Shown here piece by piece: positions 57,349 to 64,000 of a stretch of DNA of 64,000 bases. Position numbers and translations under genes: made by a program. The DNA is taken from the NCBI GenBank assembly GCA_012932295.1, contig JAAONU010000016.1, positions 18,071,530-18,135,529 on the forward strand. The letters run 5' to 3'. Numbering within the stretch: position 1 is the first letter of the stretch; every line of letters begins with the position of its first letter. Source of the DNA: Cyclina sinensis (Eukaryota; Mollusca; Bivalvia; Venerida; Veneridae). Below the pieces are notes generated by a model. It ran no database searches and was not told the origin of the DNA. It was given only the letters and a program-made list of their open reading frames with translations.

Positions 57349-58972
57349 CTACAAACAAATTAAACTGCATACATAGAAGGAACACTTTATTTGGTTAGGT
57401 GGATTATCTGTCTTTTAGCATGTTTTGTGATTTGTCACGTGACTTGCTAAACAGATATGACAACAGATGGCAACTGTTTACATTCTCTGAGCATGCTACT
57501 TAGAGACAGTGACAATATCCAGTTGATTGTGAAATAAACTGGAAGTACAGTGGAACTTCTGATAACCGAACATCCATGAGACCAGCCAAAAAGTTCGGAT
57601 TTTGGAAGTTTCCGGAATTCAGAAGTCCGAATGATCTGGATTAGAACAGATGCCAAACACCAGTGGTTCTTTAGGATAGTGAATGCAGTCAGTATTGTTT
57701 AGCATAACAGCGTTTGTAACATGGGAAACATAATGCAAAATTAAAATTTATGAAAACATTCTACACATGTATATTTTATAAGAAAACATTTTCATACGTT
57801 TTCAAAAATTACAAAAGTTGAAAATTTCATAAAATGCCATAATTTAAAGACCTTTTTATTTGATCAATTTTGCTGTTTTCACTAACCACCTTTGAAATGA
57901 TAAAAGTTTGAAAAAAATCACCAATTACAATAACCAACACACTTGCCCATGTTGGCTATTTACCATAAACGCTTGAATATTATACGCGTGTATAAAACGC
58001 ACCCCAGGTCTGGCATCAAGATCTGGGGAAAATAGCTTGCATTGGAATATAATACGCACACAAATTTGTCGATGTTTTTCGTTCAGGAAGTGGCCATTGT
58101 TGGTGTACTTAACAATTACAGCGCATAAATATTGCTAAGGTTGCATTTAACTATTTATTTTATTAAGGACAATTAGCGCTAGAGACTATTTCTTTCGGAA
58201 ATATCGAATAAACATGGTATTATCTCAAAGTGTCAACACCTTCTCAATACCTTTTGGATGTGTAAACAAACATCTCATAATTATGGTGACATCAAACAAC
58301 ATTTATTATTGTGTTTGTTTAAACACAAATTTCTTTATATACCACCCTTGAAGGAAGTATTCACAAGCTCCACAAAAAAGCGTGCAGTTTGAGCAATGTT
58401 TTGTCATCGAGTTTATAAAAGTGCAACTGCATATTTCACACAAAATGGCTGAAATACTTTTGGTACTTTTATTTAAATTCTCGGATGTATTTATAAGAAA
58501 AGTTCAAGTAGATTTAAGACAAGCTTAACAAATTGAAGGAAACCAATTTCAGCAAATATTTAGTTCATTAAACATGGAGTAGCAAGTGAAAATATCGGAT
58601 AAATTTCGATTGTCATATATTTCCACGACCCCGTCGTATTTTAATATTTATAGACAACAGTGAAAAAGTTCCCTTTTCTCTCAAACTTGAACATTTTTGC
58701 TGTCTAGGTAGACCTCCCATGTACATCCTGTTCATTACCAAGGTTTTAAAAGAAAAAAGACATTAAAGAATGAAGAGCAATTACATTTGTTGATTTATTC
58801 ATTTAAGTGAGAATCAAAATTGACATATGGTTGTAATATTCAGATATACACCATTGTAAATTACATATAATATCAGTGCGTTGCAGCGGCGCGTGACAAA
58901 ACAGATAAAATCAGTGTTTCCTGCGACGACATGACCCTTCCTGAAATCCTGGGGGGAACCCTGAATAAAAAA
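57349..58972 (-). other. Intron sequence, duplicate of 49101-50722
   Basis: Same content as the copy-1 intron, including the pogo-like remnant at about 57546-57633. No further upstream exon of the macro-domain gene was identified between here and the window end. Confidence 0.5.
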
Positions 58973-61099
58973 AACAAAAGGGCCATGATGGCCCTGGATC
59001 GCTCACCTGGGTACTTTGGCTGTAGGTTTGTTGTTAAGCAGTATTTCATTTTTTAATTGATAATATGTAAGTGCCTACAAACCAAATATGTAAAATATCA
59101 GTCAATAAATAAAGGCTCTACGACAGAAAGTAGAAATATTTATTATAGGCTATGGTGACCTTGACCCAGTGACCTCAAACCCTACCCATGGGTAGAGGTC
59201 CATGCAAGGAACCTATATACTGAATATCAAAGATATTTGTCTATAAATGAAGGCTTTATGAGGTACAGTAGATAAATCTATTTTTAGTCTCCATGACCTT
59301 TAACCTAATCTAATAATTTGAAAAAGCTTGATAAAGCTTGCTTCATGCCAAATTTTAAAATTCTAGGCCTTGTGGTTTCTGAGAAGATTTTTAAAGATTT
59401 CCTTTTTTACATATTAAGGGCCCCAGGCCGGGGCCAATTTTGACCCCAGGGCCAACATATAAACAATACTAGTAAAGGTTCTCTACACAACACTCCACAC
59501 CAAATATCTAAGGTCTAGTCCTATTAGTTTCAGAGAAAAATGATTTTTCATGTTTTTCCTATATAACTATATGTAAATGAAGAGAACCCTAGGGCGTGGC
59601 CAATTTTCACCCAGGGGATATAATTTGAACAAACTTGGTAGACATCCACTAGACAATGCTACATACCAAATATCAAAGCTGTAGGCATTGTGGTTTCTGA
59701 GAAGAAGATTTTTAAAGATTTCTTATTTTACATATTAAGGGCCCCCGGGGCAGGGCCAATTTTGACCCCAGGGCCAACATATCAACAATACTGGTAAAGG
59801 TTCTCTACACAATACTACACACCAAATACATGTATCTAAGGTCTAGTCCTATTAGTTTTGGAGAAAAATGATTTGTCATGTTTTTCCTATATAAGTTTAT
59901 GTAAACCAAGAGAACCCTAGGGCGTGGCCAATTTTCACCCAGGGGATATAATTTGAACAAACTTGGTAGACATCCACTAGACAATGCTACATACCAAATA
60001 TCAAAGCTGTAGGCATTGTGGTTTCTGAGAAGAAAATTTTTAAAGATTTCCTTTTTTACAAATTAAGGGCCCCCGGGGCAGGGCCAATTTTGTCCCCAGG
60101 GCCAACATTTAAACAACACTGGTAAAGGTTCTCTACACAATACTCCACACCAAATATCTAAGGTCTAGTCCTTTTAGTTTTGGAGAAAAATGATTTTTCA
60201 TGTTTTTCCTATATAACTATATGTAAACCAAGAGAACCTTGGGGCGTGGCCAATTTTGACCCAGGGGATATAATTTGAACAAACTTGGTAGACATCCACT
60301 AGACAATGCTACATACCAAATATCAAAGCTGTAGGCATTGTGGTTTCTGAGAAGAAGATTTTTAAAGATTTCCTTTTTTACATATTGAGGGACCCCGGGG
60401 CGGGGCCAATTTTGATCCCAGGGCCAACATATCAACAATACTGGTAAAGGTTCTCTACACAATACTCCACACCAAATACATGTATCTAAGGTCTAGTCCT
60501 ATTAGTTTTGGAGAAAAATGATTTTTCATGTTTTTCCTATATAACTATATGTAAACCAAGAGAACCCTGGGGCGTGGTCAATTTTAACACAGGCGACATA
60601 ATTTGAACAAACTTGGTTGACATCCAGTAGACAATGCTACATACCAAATATCTAAGTTGTAGGCATTTTGGTTTCTGAGAAGAAGATTTTTAAAGATTTC
60701 CTATATAAGCATAGACTTACTAAAATGAAGTGACCCCTGGGGCGGGGCCAATTTTGACACCAGGGAAATAATTTGAACAATTTTTGTAGAGTTCTATTAG
60801 AGGGTGCTAAATGCCAAATATCTAAGCTCTAGGCCTTGTGGTTTCAGACAAGAAGATTTTCAAAGTTTTTCCTTTAAGTTGCCATAGCAACCAGAGTTCT
60901 TGATTGAATTGAATTCTTTGAACAACGTTGGTAGAGCTTCATGCAAGGAACATCCCAGTCAAGTTTCATTTAATTTGGCCCTTTGGTTTCAGAGGAGATG
61001 TCATTTGAATGAAAAGTTGACGACGGACGGACGGACGGACGACGGACAAAGACTGATCAGAAAAGCTCACCCTGAGCACTTTGTGCTCAGGTGAGCTAA
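58973..61099 (+). repeat. Family-A dispersed repeat, complete copy
   Basis: It occupies the same place as 50723-52900 in copy 1, but its middle consists of different units (pairs of 'acatattaagggcccccggg' and 'gagaaccctagggcgtggcc', about 310 bp per pair). The 3' end is the hairpin CTCACCCTGAGCAC / GTGCTCAGGTGAG. Duplicated flanks with a different core suggest the core was replaced or re-amplified after duplication. Confidence 0.75.
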
Positions 61100-61102
61100 T
61101 AA

Positions 61103-63838
61103 AACAAGGGGGCCATTGGCCCAAAAGCGCTCACCTGAGGACAGACTGTTATTTGTGTTTCATGTTAAATATCTAAGCTCTAGCATTTTTAGTTTCAGAG
61201 ATCACTTTTTTTATATGTATATAAAGAAAACCCATGACCACAAGGGCAGGGCCAATTTTGACCCTAGGGCCATACTTGAAACAATGTCTGTAAAGGTCCA
61301 CAATGTTTCATGCCAAATGTCTAAGCTCTAGCTTTTGAAGCTTCAAAGGAAAATTTTCTTATAAGTTTTTACTATATGCAAATAATGAATACCTATGACC
61401 CCCGGGCAGGCCCAATTTTTACCCCGGATATAATTTGTACAAACTTGGAACAGGTTCACTAGACAATATTTCATGCCAAAATAGTTAAGCTTAAGGTTTG
61501 TCATTTCAGAGTAGAAGATATTTTTGGTTTTTTCTATATACAAATACGGAAAACCTATGACCCCCTGGGACGGGGCCAATTTTGGCACTAGGGGCATAAT
61601 TTGAACAACTTTCGTAAAAGACCTAAGATGATGTCATATACCAAATATCAAAGCTCTAGCCTTTGTCATTTCAGAGGAGAATATTTTTTAAGTTTTTACT
61701 ACACTTGGACCCCGTTATAGCGCTCTAGTTGGGGTCCAAGGTTTCAGACCGCGATATAAACGGGGTTCCGATATATAACGCGCCTACCGAGATCGTATAG
61801 TTGACCTGATAAATTTGCTAGTATTACCCCACCCACCAACATGTAACTGTATCATTATGTTAAAGTTAAAACATTCAAAAGAACCAAATTTGTTTATAAA
61901 CCACTCAAGATACATTTTGTATAGAGAAAAATATTATTTGGTAAAATATTACCTGCTTTGTTTGAAAAACACAGATAAAAATCGCATAAGAAAAATGTAA
62001 ACATAAGCAATTCCCGGGAAAACCGCGGCGTAAGCGTTACGAAAGTAAAACCGTGAAAATCGGTAAGTTACAATGTGTAACGCTGCACGTAACTCAAGAT
62101 ATCTATTTTGATGTATCTACCCGACGTTTCTGTTCTCTCTGCTGAAAAATTCCGTCATCTTTCGCTGCACTGACTCGCATCCATCCTGTCATCATGTATA
62201 GATTTCTTACTGACTGAAGCGGTGCCGCCCTTCTGAAGTTCTTTGCAGTCCTGTAATATCTTCGTGAGATACAACGAACTTTGTGCCGTTCGATAGAAAA
62301 CAGATTTTTGGCTTGTGTTTGTTACTCAGTTCATCGATGTTTGCGCGCCAGAGCTTCGGATTTGAGGTTTTCATAACAGTTTGATACCTGACTGATTATC
62401 GAACACAACGAACAAAGAAGCGCATTAACGCCAGACTTTGCATGCTTTTCACACTTTTCCCGCCCTAGAGCGTCCTAATTACGTAGTTAATTGTACTTCG
62501 CTGACACATTAAACAAGCGCTGTTATGGATACAGCACGTAAGATACGGTGCCGCGCTTTGAAGTTCTTTGCAGTGCTGTAATATCTTCGTGAGTTACAAC
62601 GAACTTTGTGCCGTTCGATAGAAAACGCAAGGTTTTTTAACAGATTTTTGGCTTGTGTTTGTTACTCAGTTCATCGATGTTTGCGCGCCAGAGCTTCGGA
62701 TTTGAGGTTTTCATAACAGTTTGATACCTGACTGATCATCGATCACAACGAACAAAGAAGCGGATTAACGCCAGACTTTGCATGCTTTTCACACTTTTCC
62801 AGCCCTAGAGCGTCCTAATTACGTAGTTAATTGTACTTTGCTGACACATTTAACAAGCGTTGTTATGGATACAGCACGTAAGATATGCATGTAAAATAAT
62901 TATGGTCGGTGAAAAATAGGTACGTTTTTTTGTTTTTTGTTTTTTTTTTTCATAATTTTTTTGGGGGAGCCATGACCCTTGAGCGTTATACTGAGGTTAG
63001 CGTTATAACGGGGCCCGTATATACATATAAGGAAAACCTGACCCCCTGGGGCAGGACCAATTTTGGCACTAGGGGTAAATTTGAACAACTTTCGTAGAGG
63101 ACCTATTGATGATGTCATATACTAAATATCAAAGCTCTAGACTTTGTCATATTAGAGGAGAAGATTTTTTAAGGTTTTACTATATACATATAAGGAAAAC
63201 CTATGACCCCCTGGGACGGGGCAAATTTTGGTACTAGGGGCATAATTTGAACATCTTTGGTAGAGGACCTATAGATGATATCATATACCAAATATCAAAT
63301 CTCTAGCCTTTGTCATTTCAGAGGAGAAGATTTTTTAAGTTTTTGCTATATACATATTAGGAAAACCTAACCCCCGGGGGCAGGACCAATTTTGGCACTA
63401 GGGGCATAATTTGAACAACTTTTGTAGAGGACCTATAGATGATGTCATATACCAAATATCAAAGCTCTAGCCTTTGTCATATTAGAGGAGAAGGCATAAT
63501 TTGAACAACTTTGGTAGAAGACCTATAGATGATGTCATATACCAAATATCAGAGCTCTTGGCCTTGTACTTTCTGAGAAGAAGATTTTTTTAATTTGCAT
63601 TATTGAAACTTCTTTTTTGGCCCTGTGACCTACTTATGCAACAGACCAAAACCATTTGAACAACTTTGAAAGGGGACCACCCAAGGATCATTCCTGTGTG
63701 GTTTGGTTAATGTGCAGTCATTGGTTTCAGAGGAGATGTTGTTTTTATGAAATTATTGACAACGGACGACGCACGACGCCGGACACACGGGGGATCACAA
63801 AAGCTCACCATGAGCAAGTTGTGCTCAGGTGAGCTAAA
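61103..63838 (+). repeat. Family-M dispersed repeat, copy 2
   Basis: Counterpart of 52906-55360, with the same ends and the nested TIR element at 61702-63018. The terminal region 63019-63838 has one or two more core units than copy 1. Confidence 0.68.
61702..63018. mobile_element. TIR element with internal duplication, copy 2
   Basis: Counterpart of 53497-54793. The left end here reads CACTTGGACCCCGTTATAGC and the right end 'cgttataacggggcccgtat', a somewhat better inverted match than in copy 1. The two internal direct copies (about 62215-62535 and 62545-62880) are retained. Confidence 0.6.
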
Positions 63839-64000
63839 AAAAAGAGGGCCATCATGGCCCTGGATCACTCACCTGAGTACTTTGGCTGTAGGTTTGCTGT
63901 TAAGCAGTATTTCATTTTTTAATTGAAAATATACAAGTGCCTACAAACCAAATATGTAAAATATCAGTCAATAAATAAAGGCTCTATGACAGAAAGTAGA
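63839..64000 (+). repeat. Family-A dispersed repeat, cut by the window end
   Basis: The 5' end with hairpin (GAGGGCCATCATGGCCCTG) and the standard leader 'tttggctgtaggtttgctgt' are present. The rest lies beyond the window. Confidence 0.7.

Larger units (their letters stand above)
56962..63955. repeat. Segmental tandem duplication, copy 2
   Basis: It repeats 48714 onwards: exon (57127-57348), intron with the same MITE remnants, family A (58973-61099), family M (61103-63838) with its nested TIR element, and then the family-A element whose head matches 56846-56961. At the right edge the family-A element continues normally past the junction point, which identifies this side as the ancestral arrangement. 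Confidence 0.85.

Overview
The window looks like a repeat-saturated stretch of a bivalve mollusc nuclear genome. It is AT-rich, has spliced minus-strand exons with GT/AG borders, and is packed with interspersed elements that open with AACAAGAGGGCC and close with CAGGTGAGCTAAAA, which I associate with clam and mussel genomes. Species assignment is inference. No bacterial-style operons, CRISPR arrays or rRNA genes are visible.

Left part (1-24560): dispersed tandem-cored repeats and transposons, many nested inside each other. The centrepiece is a non-LTR retrotransposon (13413-20216, 7-bp target duplication ATGTAAA). Its ORF1 carries a 2A-type ribosome-skipping motif (DVELNPGP). Its ORF2 (APE-like endonuclease, reverse transcriptase, CCHC) has a frameshift, an internal stop and a C-terminus cut off by a 1.5-kb Tc1/mariner element (18464-19975) whose DD34E transposase is intact. 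The retrotransposon sits inside an older repeat (10752-20742) that also holds other insertions.

Middle and right part (24561-57348): exons of one minus-strand gene, rebuilt from splice sites and matching reading phases. In transcript order these are 57348-57127, 49100-48879, 42506-41934, 41610-41269, 40134-40070, 36300-36064, 34681-34460, 30096-30069 and 29773-29646 (stop). The 40134-34460 exons join into a macro domain, with KH-like segments before and after it, so the gene resembles macro-domain members of the PARP14 type. No ADP-ribosyltransferase catalytic domain is in the window, and the 5' end lies beyond base 64000. A further related exon (25019-24561) lies downstream, beyond an interval with inverted ends. 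The introns are filled with repeats, including a 20-unit array of about 171 bp (43537-46935) and a 26-bp minisatellite (35103-35716).

Right end (48714-63955): a direct tandem duplication of roughly 8.2 kb (second copy about 7.0 kb) that has duplicated one 222-bp exon with nearly unchanged sequence. The symmetric phase of that exon means both copies can be spliced in frame.

The most interesting general signal is that at least six sequence-unrelated repeat families share one blueprint: an AACAAG-type 5' end, a short 5' hairpin, a subterminal inverted repeat, a tandem-repeat core, a GGAC- or GCCC-rich stretch, a 3' hairpin and a terminal A-run. Reconstructed empty sites show little or no target duplication. 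This suggests Helitron/Helentron-like non-autonomous elements, possibly mobilised by one machinery.
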